Source: Candidatus Endomicrobium embiratermitis
GTDB taxonomy: Bacteria > Elusimicrobiota > Endomicrobiia > Endomicrobiales > Endomicrobiaceae
Assembly: GCA_009781315.1 (NCBI GenBank)
Contig: WQYI01000005.1
Coordinates: forward strand, 37,863-101,862
Length of the DNA: 64,000 nt
Direction of reading: 5' to 3'
Shown here: piece by piece, positions 42,221 through 53,616 of the stretch
Position numbering within the stretch: position 1 is the first letter of the stretch
How the letters are laid out: every line of letters begins with the position of its first letter
The notes under the pieces: generated by a model
Database searches by the model: none
What the model saw: only the letters and a program-made list of their open reading frames with translations
What the model was told of the DNA's origin: nothing
Translations under genes and position numbers: made by a program

Positions 42221-42303
42221 ACGGAGGAGGGAGGAAGGAGAAGATTTTCGTCATTGACGATAAAAATACTTTTACTTCCTCCCTCCTCCTTTCTACTTCC
42301 TAC
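42221..42303. repeat. intergenic hairpin element, GGAGGGAGGAAGG-type arms
   Basis: Left arm ggaggagggaggaaggag and right arm cttcctccctcctcctttc are complementary; the loop contains ttcgtcattgacgataaaa. The right end abuts the serS stop codon. Confidence 0.8.
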
Positions 42304-43581
42304 TTATAACTTCGGTCTTATCACATCAAATCCCGTGTATTTACGCAAAGCTTCGGGTATGACTACGGAACCGTCTTCCTGCTGAAAATTTTCAAGTATT
42401 GCGGCAAAAGTTCTTCCCACGGCGACGCCCGAACCGTTTAAAGTGTGTAAAAATTCTCTTTTTTTATTTTGCGAATATTTTATTTTTATATCCATTCTTC
42501 TCGATTGAAAATCTTTAAAATTTGAGCACGACGAAATTTCCCTGTACGCGTTGTCGCCGGCAAGCCAGACTTCCAAATCGTAAGTTTTTGCCGACGAAAA
42601 CCCCATATCTCCGCTGCAAAGCAGGGAAACCCTGTAGGGAAGCCCGAGTTTTTCCAAAACGTTTCCCGCGTCTGAAACCAGCGATTCCAATTCGTCCATA
42701 GAATTTTCCGGAGCCGTAAACTTAACTAATTCGACTTTATTAAACTGATGATTTCTTATAAGTCCTTTCGTGTCTTTTCCGTAAGAACCGGCTTCGCGCC
42801 TGAAACAAGCCGAGTATGAAACATATTTTTTCGGAAGCTCGGATTCGTCTAAAACGTCTCCTCTGTAAATATTTGTCACGGGTACTTCCGCCGTAGGTAT
42901 AAGATATAAATCGTCCTCGGAGCATTTAAACGCTTCTTCTTCAAATTTCGGAAGTTGTCCGGTGCCTCTCATGGAAATCCTGTTAACCAGATAAGGCGTC
43001 ATTATTTCGGCATATCCTTTTTCTTTGTGCGCGTCTATGAAAAAATTTATAATCGCCCTTTCCAAAGCGCAGCCTTCGTTTTTTAAAACCGTAAAACGCG
43101 AGCCTGAAATTTTTGACGCGACGGTAAAATCCAAAATTTCGAGTTTTTCTCCGATTTCCCAGTGATGTTTCGATTTAAAAGAATGCCTTATCGGATCGCC
43201 GACAAAACGGACGATTTTATTGCCGCTTTCATCTTTGCCGACAGGTACGCTTTCGTCGGGAATATTAGGAATCAGCAACAAAAAGTCCTCCATCTGGCTT
43301 TCAACCATAAGAAGTTCTTTCTCGTGTTCCTGTATGGAATCGCGTATTTCGTTAATTTCGGCAAGCAGTTCCGGCGACGGCTCTTGTTTTTCTCTCTTGA
43401 GCTTGCCGACTTCTTCGGTCTTTTGGTTTCTTTTAAGCCTCAGGCTTTCGACTTCGCCGATCACGGTGCGCCTTTCTGAGTCCCAGGCGATCAGGCGTTC
43501 AAAATTTATATTTTGATTTCTGTTTTTCATCGCCGCTTCGACAGCTTTGGGATTTTCTCTTATGAATTTGATGTCTAACAT
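42304..43581 (-). CDS. serS: seryl-tRNA synthetase
   Basis: Class II aminoacyl-tRNA synthetase that charges tRNA-Ser (and selenocysteine tRNA if present); 425 residues. The N-terminal antiparallel coiled coil (about 30-100) binds the long variable arm of tRNA-Ser. Motif 2 is [25 protein letters not shown], and motif 3 is [20 protein letters not shown]. Serine-pocket elements ([13 protein letters not shown]) are present. Its substrate tRNA-Ser(GCT) is encoded at 35851. It stands alone between hairpin elements. The GGGAG ribosome-binding site precedes the ATG. Confidence 0.97.
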   Translation of the reverse strand: MLDIKFIRENPKAVEAAMKNRNQNINFERLIAWDSERRTVIGEVESLRLKRNQKTEEVGKLKREKQEPSPELLAEINEIRDSIQEHEKELLMVESQMEDFLLLIPNIPDESVPVGKDESGNKIVRFVGDPIRHSFKSKHHWEIGEKLEILDFTVASKISGSRFTVLKNEGCALERAIINFFIDAHKEKGYAEIMTPYLVNRISMRGTGQLPKFEEEAFKCSEDDLYLIPTAEVPVTNIYRGDVLDESELPKKYVSYSACFRREAGSYGKDTKGLIRNHQFNKVELVKFTAPENSMDELESLVSDAGNVLEKLGLPYRVSLLCSGDMGFSSAKTYDLEVWLAGDNAYREISSCSNFKDFQSRRMDIKIKYSQNKKREFLHTLNGSGVAVGRTFAAILENFQQEDGSVVIPEALRKYTGFDVIRPKL

Positions 43582-43596
43582 TTACATCTCCCGATG

Positions 43597-43693
43597 TAAG
43601 AAGTTGAGAAGATGAGAGGGTGAGAAGTTGGGTAACGACAATAAAAAATTCTTTGCCTTTGCTCAACTTCCCAGCTGCTCAGCTTCTAATCTT
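43597..43693. repeat. intergenic hairpin element, GAAGTTGA-type arms
   Basis: Left arm aagaagttgagaagatgaga and right arm cccagctgctcagcttctaa are complementary. The loop holds ggtaacgacaataaaaaatt and ctttgcctttgctc. The right end begins directly at the dnaE stop codon. Confidence 0.8.
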
Positions 43694-43695
43694 CT

Positions 43696-46600
43696 TTAGT
43701 TTGTATAGTGCAATTCAACTATGTCTTTCGTTCCTACAATCTTTTCAATGTCGTTTATAAAACTGTCCGAACAATCGGACAAGAATTCCGTTTCTATGCT
43801 GAAATTACCGTGCGCCGGGTCTTCCAAATCCAAAAACACTTTGGCTTTGCCTTTATGGCGCGAAAATATTTTTTTTAGTTCTTCGCTTAAAACGTCGTCG
43901 TATCTTGTGGTTGAAAGTTTTACGTGAACTTCGCCGCAATTAGGCTGAAATTTGCTTTTAGCTTCGTCTATAGTCATCATTTCTTCGACGCTTATTTCAG
44001 GCTGGGCCTTGCTTCCCATAAGAAGCCCTTTTATCACCACCACGCTGTTGGGAACGAGATAATCCTGAAATTGAGAAAATTTTTTAGGAAATACCACCGC
44101 GTCCACTCCGCCGTACAGGTCTTCCAGTCTAAACCTCGCGTAAGTTTCTTTTTTTTCTTTTGAGACGAGTTTTTTTATTGAAGCTATCATTCCAGCCACG
44201 CGCACTGTTTTTGCCGTCCTGAAAGTCACATTTTCTTCCGGAGCCGGAAGACTGTCAAGCCTGTAATTGGAGTATGCTATAAGTTCTCTTTTACGCGGGG
44301 TCAACGGATGTCCGGAAAGATAAAAACCTAAAACCTCTTTTTCATAATCCAAAGCCTCAAACGCCTCCAAAGGTTTTGCCTTAAGCAAAGAGCTTTCCTG
44401 TTTAATCGTCTGAGCCGAATCAAAAAGAAAACCCTGGGCGGATTCTTTATCCTGCTTTATTTTCGCGGCTTTATCAACCGAACTGTCTATGCTTTGAAGA
44501 AGGCGCGCCCTTATTTCAAGTTTGTCTGCGGCTTTGCCGCCGCAAAGAGAATCAAAAACTCCGGCCTTAGCAAGGCTTTCAAGAGCTTTTTTATTTGTGG
44601 ATTTCAAATCTATTTTCTGTAAGAAATCGTCCCAGTCCTCATATCCCGAACCTTCCGTTCTGGTGCGCTCTATGGACTCCGTAATTCCCTCTCCAACATT
44701 TTTTACGGCAAGAAGCCCGAAACGTATATTGTTTCCCTCGACTGAAAATTTACCGTAAGAATAGCGCACATCCGGCGGAAGTATTTTTATCCCGAATTCT
44801 TCGGCATCGGAAAGATACATTACAAGTTTGCTTTCTTCATTATCTTTTACCGCGGATCTTCCGATTTCAGAATTAAGCAGAGAGCAAATATATTCAAGCG
44901 GATAGTTGGCTTTTAAATACGCCGTTCTGTACGACACCAGCCCGTAAGCGGCCGAATGGGATTTGTTAAATCCGTAACCCGCGAATTTTACTATATTGTC
45001 GAATATTTTTTCTGCGACTTTCTTGTCTATTTTATTTGCGGCCGCGCCGTCTATAAATTTTCCTCTTTGTTTTTCCATGACTTCCGGAATTTTTTTACTC
45101 ATGGCTTTGCGCAGATTGTCGGCTTCGCCCGGCGTAAAACCGGCAAGCGACACCGACATTTTCATAACCTGCTCCTGATACAGAATAACTCCGTAAGTGT
45201 CTTTTAAAATCGGCTCCTGAAGAGGATGGTCGTAAACTATTGAAGTTTTACCGTATTTGCGGTTTACAAAATCGTCAAGCATGCCGGACCCCATAGGACC
45301 CGGACGGTATAAAGCTATTAAAGCTATGACGTCGTCTATCGACGAAGGTTTAAGCTTTCTTATAAGATCGCGCATTCCCTTGCTTTCAAGCTGGAATACG
45401 CCCATGGTTTTGGCCTCTTTAAGAAGCTCGTAAGTTTTTTTATCGTCCAAAGGTATTTCGTCGAGGTCAAATTTCGGATTTTTTTGTTTGATGAGTTTTA
45501 CCGTATCGGCGATAATCGTAAGGGTTCTCAGTCCCAAAAAATCAACTTTTAAAAGACCAAGCTGCGGCAAAACAACGCCGTCGTATTGAGTTGTTATAAT
45601 ATCTTTTGAACCTTTTGACAAAGGCGAATAGTTTGTAATTTCTTCGTTTGCTATAACCATGCCCGCGGCGTGGACGCCCGTATGTCTTTTCAAACCTTCA
45701 AGCTTTTGGGAAGCCGTTATAAGTTTTGCGACTTTGTCGGAGGATTTCATAAGTTTCACTAAATCCTGCGACGACTGCAAAGCTTCGGCAATACTCGCGT
45801 TAAACGGAATAAGTTTGGCTATGTTGTTTGATTCAGTAGGCGTAAAACCCATAACCCGGGCAACGTCTTTTATCACAAGGCGCGCCTGCATTGAACCGAA
45901 CGTTATAATCTGGGCGCATTTTTCTTCGCCGTACTTTTTACGCACGTATTCGATGACTTTGTCGCGGCCGAAATCCGCGAAATCTATGTCCAAATCAGGC
46001 ATTGAACGCCTGTCCGGGTTTAAAAATCTCTCAAAAAGAAGCCCGTATTTTAAAGGACAGATATCCGTGATGCCTAAAGTGTAAGCAACCATCGCGCCCG
46101 CGCCCGAACCTCTGCCGGGACCCACGGGAATATTGTTTTCTTTCGCGTGTTTAATGAAATCCGACACTATCAAAAAGTAAGAGGCAAAACCCATTTTATT
46201 AATGACGTTAAGCTCGTGTTTAAGCCTTTCTTCATGTTCGGGCTTTACATTGCCGTAACGTTTTGCCAAACCTTTCCTGCAAAGATTTTCAAGGTATTCC
46301 GCGTCGCTTTTAAAACCTACGGGCACCGGAAACTGAGGCAAAAGCAGTTGGTCGGTATTGATTTCAAGATTGATTTTTTCGGCTATTGCCATAGTGTTTT
46401 TTAAAGCGTCGGGAGCGTACGAAAAAGTTTTTGCCATATCTTCGGCGCTTCTGTAAAAGAAAAGGTCTGAATCAAAACGCATTCTTTTCGCGTCGTCAAA
46501 AGTTTTGCCCGTGCCCACGCAAAGCAGAATATCATGTATTTCGGCATCGTCTTTTTTTAAGAAGTGGCAGTCGTTTGTGGCGACAAGAGGGATTGCGGTT

Positions 46601-47226
46601 TTCTTTGACAATTCAATGAGATTCGGGATTATTTTCCGCTGGTCTTCAAGACCGTTATCCATTATTTCTATATAAAAGTTGTCTTTTCCGAAAATATCTC
46701 TGTACTCCATGGCCGCGGTTTCGGCTTTCTCCGCATTGCCTTTTAAAAGGTTTGCCGCAACTTCGCCGGCAAGGCAGCCCGACATTGCTATAATGCCTTC
46801 GCTATATTTTCTTAAAACTTCTTTATCAACCCTGGGCTTATAATAAAATCCTTCGGTAAAACCTATGCTTACTATGCGCATAAGGTTTTGATAACCCGTA
46901 AAATTTTTGGCAAGAAGCGTTAAGTGGTTGTAATTGCCGCCTTCTTCCGAAATTTTTTCGGCGCTTTTATCAAACCTTGACTTTGGCGCGACATAAACTT
47001 CACAGCCTATAATGGGCTTTATGCCGCTTTTTATTGCCGCCCAGTAAAATTCCATGGCTCCGTACATATTACCGTGGTCCGTAATGGCAAGCGCGGGCAT
47101 CTTATATTCTTTGGCTATCAAATTAAATAACGGGCCCGGATTGCCGTCATCATCGGTAAGCCTGCACGCCCCGTCAAGAAGCGAGTATTCGGTGTGATTG
47201 TGTAAGTGGACAAATTCTGATGCCAT
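43696..47226 (-). CDS. dnaE: DNA polymerase III alpha subunit
   Basis: Replicative DNA polymerase of 1176 residues. The N-terminal PHP domain starts FVHLHNHTEYSLLDGACRL; many of its metal ligands (HLHNH, TDHGNMYG) remain. The polymerase domain contains PVGPGRGSGAGAMVAYTLGITDICP and the catalytic acids in PDLDIDFADFGRDKVIEY plus a third acid downstream. The helix-hairpin-helix (TGVHAAGMVIAN to SLAGFTPGEADNLRKAMSKK) and OB-fold (VRVAGMIASIKKLVSKEKKETYARFRLEDLYG) are in order. This is the DnaE1-type architecture with no exonuclease domain, so a separate epsilon subunit is needed; the DnaQ-like protein at 2622 is a candidate. GAGG precedes the ATG. Confidence 0.97.
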   Translation of the reverse strand: MASEFVHLHNHTEYSLLDGACRLTDDDGNPGPLFNLIAKEYKMPALAITDHGNMYGAMEFYWAAIKSGIKPIIGCEVYVAPKSRFDKSAEKISEEGGNYNHLTLLAKNFTGYQNLMRIVSIGFTEGFYYKPRVDKEVLRKYSEGIIAMSGCLAGEVAANLLKGNAEKAETAAMEYRDIFGKDNFYIEIMDNGLEDQRKIIPNLIELSKKTAIPLVATNDCHFLKKDDAEIHDILLCVGTGKTFDDAKRMRFDSDLFFYRSAEDMAKTFSYAPDALKNTMAIAEKINLEINTDQLLLPQFPVPVGFKSDAEYLENLCRKGLAKRYGNVKPEHEERLKHELNVINKMGFASYFLIVSDFIKHAKENNIPVGPGRGSGAGAMVAYTLGITDICPLKYGLLFERFLNPDRRSMPDLDIDFADFGRDKVIEYVRKKYGEEKCAQIITFGSMQARLVIKDVARVMGFTPTESNNIAKLIPFNASIAEALQSSQDLVKLMKSSDKVAKLITASQKLEGLKRHTGVHAAGMVIANEEITNYSPLSKGSKDIITTQYDGVVLPQLGLLKVDFLGLRTLTIIADTVKLIKQKNPKFDLDEIPLDDKKTYELLKEAKTMGVFQLESKGMRDLIRKLKPSSIDDVIALIALYRPGPMGSGMLDDFVNRKYGKTSIVYDHPLQEPILKDTYGVILYQEQVMKMSVSLAGFTPGEADNLRKAMSKKIPEVMEKQRGKFIDGAAANKIDKKVAEKIFDNIVKFAGYGFNKSHSAAYGLVSYRTAYLKANYPLEYICSLLNSEIGRSAVKDNEESKLVMYLSDAEEFGIKILPPDVRYSYGKFSVEGNNIRFGLLAVKNVGEGITESIERTRTEGSGYEDWDDFLQKIDLKSTNKKALESLAKAGVFDSLCGGKAADKLEIRARLLQSIDSSVDKAAKIKQDKESAQGFLFDSAQTIKQESSLLKAKPLEAFEALDYEKEVLGFYLSGHPLTPRKRELIAYSNYRLDSLPAPEENVTFRTAKTVRVAGMIASIKKLVSKEKKETYARFRLEDLYGGVDAVVFPKKFSQFQDYLVPNSVVVIKGLLMGSKAQPEISVEEMMTIDEAKSKFQPNCGEVHVKLSTTRYDDVLSEELKKIFSRHKGKAKVFLDLEDPAHGNFSIETEFLSDCSDSFINDIEKIVGTKDIVELHYTN

Positions 47227-47232
47227 AAAACC

Positions 47233-47341
47233 TCAATTAACAATTATCAATTAACAAATTACAATTAACGGCGACAATTTAAGGCAAAAACATATAACTT
47301 ATTAATTGTTAACTGTTATTTGTTAATTGTCGTTATTATAT
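47233..47341. repeat. intergenic hairpin element, AATTAACAAT-type arms
   Basis: Left arm tcaattaacaattatcaatt continues with aacaaattacaatt; right arm ttaattgttaactgttattt with gttaattgtcg is complementary. The loop holds aacggcgacaatttaaggca. Confidence 0.8.
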
Positions 47342-47345
47342 CATT

Positions 47346-48833
47346 TTATTTTATTGTTTCGGGAGAGCTTAAGAGGGTATCGATATATTGAATTCTTCCT
47401 TCGATATTCTGGTTTATTAAATCATATTGTAAATCATAGCCGTATTTATTTTTCTCCAAAGTTTCTTTGGCTTTTATAAGATATTGTTTATTCGTCTGAA
47501 GGTCGGTTTCCCAGTTGATTTTCAAAAACCAGCCCCAGACTTCGGCTATATTTCTGTTTTTTATCATAGCATTTGTGACAGTCTCAGGGTTTTCCCAAGT
47601 GTTTTTACGGAAATAGCTGTTTGACGCAGCAAATAAAAACCAGATAATCAAAATATAAACACAGCATCTTTTTAAAAAAAACGAGTTTTCGCGATTAAAA
47701 ACGAAGTTTTCAAGAAATACAAATACAGTGAAAAATATGCCTATTGAAGCAAAATACATATATCTTAAAGATAAAAGTTCGGTTTTATACATAAAAACGA
47801 TTCCGGGAAACAGAAAAACGGCAAAAATTGCCATTCCCGTTAAAAGAAACTTATCTTTTTTGTATACATAAAAACAAACCGTTAAATATACTGCGATAAT
47901 AGCAAAAGCCGAAATATACTTTAACGGAGACTGGAAGAAATCCGGCAAAGGCGGCGCAAAAACTATATCAAAAAACGGCGGGACAAAACAATAGGAAATA
48001 TAATACGCGATCAGCGCGGGAATTTTATAGAACGATTGCCAACCGAAAAGGTTTAAAGAAAATATCAAACCGTTGTCAAAAGCCGCGGACTGTGTTTGAA
48101 GGCTGTATCTCAAATATGAAATGTAGAGATTTATTAACAAAATAACGGCCGCTTTTGTGAAAAAAGGAGAAATTTTTAAAAACAGTATTTTAGCGGGATG
48201 GCGGTTTTCTTTCTCTTTTGCGAATTCGTAAATAATAAGCAGCGCCGGGAAAATTATTATAGTAGTCCAGAAAAATAAACCTAAAAGATAGAAAACCAAC
48301 GATGCTGCTAAAAAATATAAACCCTGCTTGTGCTTTAAGCCTTTAGAATCCGCCAATATATACATATAAAACGACAGCATCGCAAAAAACGCCGTAAATA
48401 AATGCCCCCTTGCCGCGATTTCATTGACCGCGTTTGAACAGACCGGGGAAACGGCAAACATTAAAGCGGTTAAAAACGCAACCTTGTAAGATTTTGACAG
48501 TTTTATAATAAGCAGGTAACACAAAATAACGTTAAGTATATGCAGCAAATCGCTGAACAAATGGGAAATGTGCGGGTTTAAAAAAGAAATGTGGTTTAAA
48601 ACGTAATTTGTATAATGTTTAAGCGGCACGTAAAAATGAAAAGCTTTGAGGTTTGTGAATAATTCGCCCGCGCCTTTTATTGAAGGGTTGACGTATTCGT
48701 TTGAAACTATTTCTTTATAGTCGTCGTAATAACTGTAATTGTTGGAATAATTGCCTAAGTAAATTGCCGCAGTAACGCAAATTAGAATCAAAATGGGAAA
48801 TAAGAATTTTTTCATTTCCGCCATGTTTGTCAT
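47346..48833 (-). CDS. multi-pass membrane protein, probable GT-C-type glycosyltransferase
   Basis: A 495-residue protein with about 11-12 predicted helices. The first extracytoplasmic loop contains NYSYYDDYKEIVSNEYV, an acidic pair position shared with GT-C (dolichyl- or polyprenyl-phosphate-sugar-dependent) transferases. It is followed by YTNYVLNHISFLNPHISHLFSDLLHILNVILCYLLI and AVSPVCSNAVNEIAARGHLFTAFFAMLSFYMYIL, the same ordering as in the protein at 51799 (HPIAVQTVAWIPGRNDSLFFIYFI). The two are probably distant paralogues. They may add sugars to proteins or lipids on the periplasmic side; donor and acceptor are unknown. It overlaps nothing and lies 6 bp after the FmdB-like gene. Confidence 0.72.
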   Translation of the reverse strand: MTNMAEMKKFLFPILILICVTAAIYLGNYSNNYSYYDDYKEIVSNEYVNPSIKGAGELFTNLKAFHFYVPLKHYTNYVLNHISFLNPHISHLFSDLLHILNVILCYLLIIKLSKSYKVAFLTALMFAVSPVCSNAVNEIAARGHLFTAFFAMLSFYMYILADSKGLKHKQGLYFLAASLVFYLLGLFFWTTIIIFPALLIIYEFAKEKENRHPAKILFLKISPFFTKAAVILLINLYISYLRYSLQTQSAAFDNGLIFSLNLFGWQSFYKIPALIAYYISYCFVPPFFDIVFAPPLPDFFQSPLKYISAFAIIAVYLTVCFYVYKKDKFLLTGMAIFAVFLFPGIVFMYKTELLSLRYMYFASIGIFFTVFVFLENFVFNRENSFFLKRCCVYILIIWFLFAASNSYFRKNTWENPETVTNAMIKNRNIAEVWGWFLKINWETDLQTNKQYLIKAKETLEKNKYGYDLQYDLINQNIEGRIQYIDTLLSSPETIK

Positions 48834-48839
48834 TAACCT

Positions 48840-49061
48840 CTAATGATTACAGCATCCGCCCGAGCATTTATGTTTTGACTTCGGCCGGCAAATGTCGGCA
48901 TTAGCGCAGCTTGACGCGGAAGATAATGATGAGAAACTTGAAAACCGTTTAGTAACTTCGTTACTCTTGCAAAGCGGACATTCCGTTTTTTCATCGCCGT
49001 TTAAAACCAGCGTTTCAAATTCTTTACCGCATTTAGCGCATATAAATTCAAATAACGGCAT
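48840..49061 (-). CDS. FmdB-family zinc ribbon protein
   Basis: A 73-residue protein. The first 40 residues are the FmdB-type zinc ribbon: MPLFEFICAKCGKEFETLV, then ECPLCKSNEVTKRFSSF, with both CxxC pairs intact. The tail is serine-rich and ends CSGGCCNH, adding more potential metal ligands. FmdB-type proteins are named after a formamidase locus regulator, but their role is not established. It starts an operon-like pair with the GT-C protein. Confidence 0.9.
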   Translation of the reverse strand: MPLFEFICAKCGKEFETLVLNGDEKTECPLCKSNEVTKRFSSFSSLSSASSCANADICRPKSKHKCSGGCCNH

Positions 49062-49113
49062 TTCCCTCTCCGTACATAATAAATCCGCTTTTTTTATTAT
49101 ACAAAATACCGGA

Positions 49114-50040
49114 TTATTTTATTGCCAAAGAAATCAGCGGTATTGTAATAAACGATACGGCCGTAGTAAATAATATAGCGAAAGCGGCAAGAGCATGATC
49201 CAATTTATACCGTGAAGCTATTACAAGCGTTAAAACCATAGTCGGCATCGCGGCTTCCATAACCGAAGATTTAAAAGCAAGCCCGTCTATTCCTAAAATC
49301 CCGGCTATCGCGAAAGCAATCAAAGGCGCAATACATAGCTTCACGGCAACAGCCGGCATTGCAATCAGCGTGTGCTTAATTTTCGGCAGCGTTAAAGCCA
49401 TTCCGACGCTAAAAATCATTAAAGGCACTATCGGAGCAGACATTAAATCGCAAGTTTTTATAAGAATTTGCGGAAGTTTTATACCGGCAATATTTAGTAT
49501 TAAAGCCGCTGCCAATGCCCAAACCGGCGGAAGCTGCATAAAAACTTTGACGCCTTCTTTTATACTAAACTTTTGGCTGTCGCCGTAATATGAAGCAATC
49601 GCCGTTCCGACAATCCAAAACATCGGAGTTACAGCCAATAAATCATAAAGCAAAACGTATTTGGCGGCTTCCTGACCGTATAAGTTTGTTAAAATAGGAA
49701 GCCCTAGAAACGTAACATTTCCGAAAGACGCGGCTAAAATCAAAACGCCTTTTTCTTTTTTTTCCAAATGTATGAATTTTTCAAAAACCGCGTAAAGCGC
49801 AAACGACAAAAAGAGAGATAATATTATCGTAAGTATGGCAGACAGAGGAAATAAAAGCGTATTTTTATCTATAACCGCGCCGGACATTACTTTTAAACAC
49901 AATGCCGGAAGAAAAAATTTTATTACCAGCGTATTTATGACATGCCGCGCCGTGTCGGTATTTATCTCCGCGGGTTTTAGTATCTGAAAAAACACGCCCA
50001 ACGACATAATTATAAAAAATACCGCTAAATTTTCAATCAT
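49114..50040 (-). CDS. AEC-family (auxin efflux carrier-like) transporter
   Basis: Inner-membrane carrier of 308 residues with about ten helices in two inverted halves. It starts IENLAVFFIIMSLGVFFQILKPAEI and contains AASFGNVTFLGLPILTNLYG (helix 4, broken helix with conserved asparagine), PPVWALAAALILNIAGIKLP, and near the end VMEAAMPTMVLTLVIASRY. This is the AEC family that includes malonate and malate permeases. The substrate cannot be predicted. It follows the guaB terminator. Confidence 0.9.
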   Translation of the reverse strand: MIENLAVFFIIMSLGVFFQILKPAEINTDTARHVINTLVIKFFLPALCLKVMSGAVIDKNTLLFPLSAILTIILSLFLSFALYAVFEKFIHLEKKEKGVLILAASFGNVTFLGLPILTNLYGQEAAKYVLLYDLLAVTPMFWIVGTAIASYYGDSQKFSIKEGVKVFMQLPPVWALAAALILNIAGIKLPQILIKTCDLMSAPIVPLMIFSVGMALTLPKIKHTLIAMPAVAVKLCIAPLIAFAIAGILGIDGLAFKSSVMEAAMPTMVLTLVIASRYKLDHALAAFAILFTTAVSFITIPLISLAIK

Positions 50041-50063
50041 TTTTCATCTTTAATGTACAGCTT

Positions 50064-50095
50064 AAAACTGCGGGGTTATTGAGCCCGCAGTTTTT
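50064..50095. terminator. rho-independent terminator after guaB
   Basis: aaaactgcggg pairs with cccgcagtttt around gttattgag. T runs on both sides. It lies between guaB and the AEC transporter, both read on the minus strand. Confidence 0.85.
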
Positions 50096-50127
50096 AATAT
50101 TTCGGACAAAGCCTGTCGGAGATATTG

Positions 50128-51760
<1,633 letters not shown>

Positions 51761-51798
51761 TTACTTTTTCGTTTTATTTATATTATAATACCCTTATT

Positions 51799-53451
51799 AT
51801 GAAGAATGAAAAAGCTTTCAAGCGCTTATTTACCAAAATTATACCTTTGCTTCCTTACTTTTTCACGGCTCTTATTGCTTTTGCAATATACGCTAAAACC
51901 ATAAATTACGGCGTTACTGATTTAGACGACACTATATTTATACATACATGCGCAAAAAATTACGATTCACCGTCGGCCTTCAAAGACGCGTTTGAACAAG
52001 ACGTCTTCTGGGGGACACGCTCCGTTCTTTATTACCGTCCTATGCTTGCAATATCTTTTATATTAGACCACAAAATCGCGGGAGAATCGGAAAGTTTCGC
52101 GCATCTGACAAATGTTTTGCTGCATGCCGTTTCTTCAATCCTTGTTTTATTATTTTTCAGGCGTTATCTTAATTTAGATAAAAATCTTTCTTTTTTGGCG
52201 GCAGTTTTATTTGCAGTCCATCCCATAGCGGTTCAAACAGTTGCGTGGATTCCCGGAAGAAACGATTCTCTTTTCTTTATATATTTTATCGCATGTCTGA
52301 TTTGTTTCATAGAGTATCTCCGCTCGGAAAAACGGATTTTTCTTTTAACTCACGTCCTTTTTCTTTTGTTTTGTCTTTTCACAAAAGAATCTGCCGTCGC
52401 CGTCCCGTTTATATTGTTTCTATACTACATAATACATAAAAACAGACATACAACATCTTTAAAGTTTTATGTCTATATTGTATGGGCGCTGTGTTCAGTA
52501 ATTTTTCTTTTAGCAAGAAAAAGCATTTTGTTTAATACAAACTACAATTTGCAGTTTGAATTTGGCAACCAGCTTAATATTGCGGCTTTTTTTGACCATA
52601 TTTATGCAATATTTTTCTTGAGAAGCCCTATGGCTGAGCATAAAGAAACAAAAATTTTTGTTCTCGGGACTATTTCGGTTTTAATATCATTGTTTATGGC
52701 TTTTTACAAAAAAGATAAAAATGGCGTAAAAGAAATTTTATTTTATCTTTCACTGCCCATAATCCTTCTTCTTCCTAATTTTATTTCAGGAGACCATAAA
52801 ATAAGCAGGCTCATATTTCACGGGAACAGAATGTACGCTCCTTTGTTTGCGTATTTGGTTATTATATTTTTATTTTGTAAGAATTTTACCGGGACGCCTA
52901 AATACAGAAAACTATTATACTCGATATTAATTTCTGTAATCATACTATCTTCCGCTATTACTTTAAAAAGTTCTTCATATTTAAAAGACTCCCTGACTTT
53001 TTGGAACAAGGTTATTTCCGAAAACAAAGAATCAAGCGCTCTTGCAATAGACAGCTATATAAACGTTTTATTGAGCAACAACTATATTGACAAGGCTTTC
53101 GTTTACGCCGACCATTATGCTAAAGAATCAAATTATGAAAATACTAAACTTTTATATTCGCTCGGCAAAATTTATTTGTTTAGAGAAGATTATGAAAGCG
53201 CTTCAAAGTATTTGGATATGGTTTACTCGAATTATTCGAAAAACAATAAAAAAGATTTAGCTCTTTATCTGCTAAATTATCTTGCGAATGTCAGAGCCGG
53301 CAATAAAGAGAAGTCGGCATACTATTATAATATAGCCCGTGAAGCCGCAAATTTAACGCCCGAAGAATTTGACGAACAATTTATAAAATACGGCAAATTA
53401 TTTGACAAAAAGATTGAAGAAATAAAACGACAAAAAATAATCAACAAATAA
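51799..53451 (+). CDS. GT-C-type membrane glycosyltransferase candidate with C-terminal TPR-like repeats
   Basis: A 550-residue protein. Residues 1-420 are a multi-pass membrane domain with an acidic pair in the first extracytoplasmic loop (NYGVTDLDDTIFIHTCAKNY), followed by YYRPMLAISFILDHKI and LFAVHPIAVQTVAWIPGRND. This order resembles TMTC/PMT-type O-glycosyltransferases. Residues about 430-540 form helical TPR-like pairs (YIDKAFVYADHYAKESNY, LLYSLGKIYLFREDYESASKYLDM). The natural start is the ATG at 51799 (MKNEKAF), ten bases after a TATAAT at 51784-51789; the upstream ORF extension is repeat-derived. The paralogue is at 47346. Donor and target are unknown. Confidence 0.75.
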   Translation: MKNEKAFKRLFTKIIPLLPYFFTALIAFAIYAKTINYGVTDLDDTIFIHTCAKNYDSPSAFKDAFEQDVFWGTRSVLYYRPMLAISFILDHKIAGESESFAHLTNVLLHAVSSILVLLFFRRYLNLDKNLSFLAAVLFAVHPIAVQTVAWIPGRNDSLFFIYFIACLICFIEYLRSEKRIFLLTHVLFLLFCLFTKESAVAVPFILFLYYIIHKNRHTTSLKFYVYIVWALCSVIFLLARKSILFNTNYNLQFEFGNQLNIAAFFDHIYAIFFLRSPMAEHKETKIFVLGTISVLISLFMAFYKKDKNGVKEILFYLSLPIILLLPNFISGDHKISRLIFHGNRMYAPLFAYLVIIFLFCKNFTGTPKYRKLLYSILISVIILSSAITLKSSSYLKDSLTFWNKVISENKESSALAIDSYINVLLSNNYIDKAFVYADHYAKESNYENTKLLYSLGKIYLFREDYESASKYLDMVYSNYSKNNKKDLALYLLNYLANVRAGNKEKSAYYYNIAREAANLTPEEFDEQFIKYGKLFDKKIEEIKRQKIINK

Positions 53452-53470
53452 CAATTTACAATGACGCCAA
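53450..53470. repeat. truncated AATTAACAAT-type repeat arm
   Basis: aacaaataacaatttacaat matches the arm of the AATTAACAAT-type elements and begins at the stop codon of the GT-C gene, but no partner arm follows; a GAAGTTGA-type element begins 20 bp further on. Confidence 0.55.
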
Positions 53471-53490
53471 AAAAGTAATATCATATATGA

Positions 53491-53598
53491 AAAGAAGTTG
53501 AGAAGTTGGGCAGCTGGGAGGATGAGCAACGGCAAGGACTTTAACGCCTACAGCTCCTCCCCTCCCAGCTTCTCAACTGCCAAGCTCTCTAAACTTCC
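53491..53598. repeat. intergenic hairpin element, GAAGTTGG-type arms
   Basis: Left arm aagaagttgagaagttgggc, then agctgggaggatgag; right arm ctcctcccctcccagcttct and caactgcc pair with it. The loop holds caacggcaaggactttaacg. It lies just before metY. Confidence 0.8.
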
Positions 53599-53616
53599 GG
53601 CATAAGGGGTTGGAAA

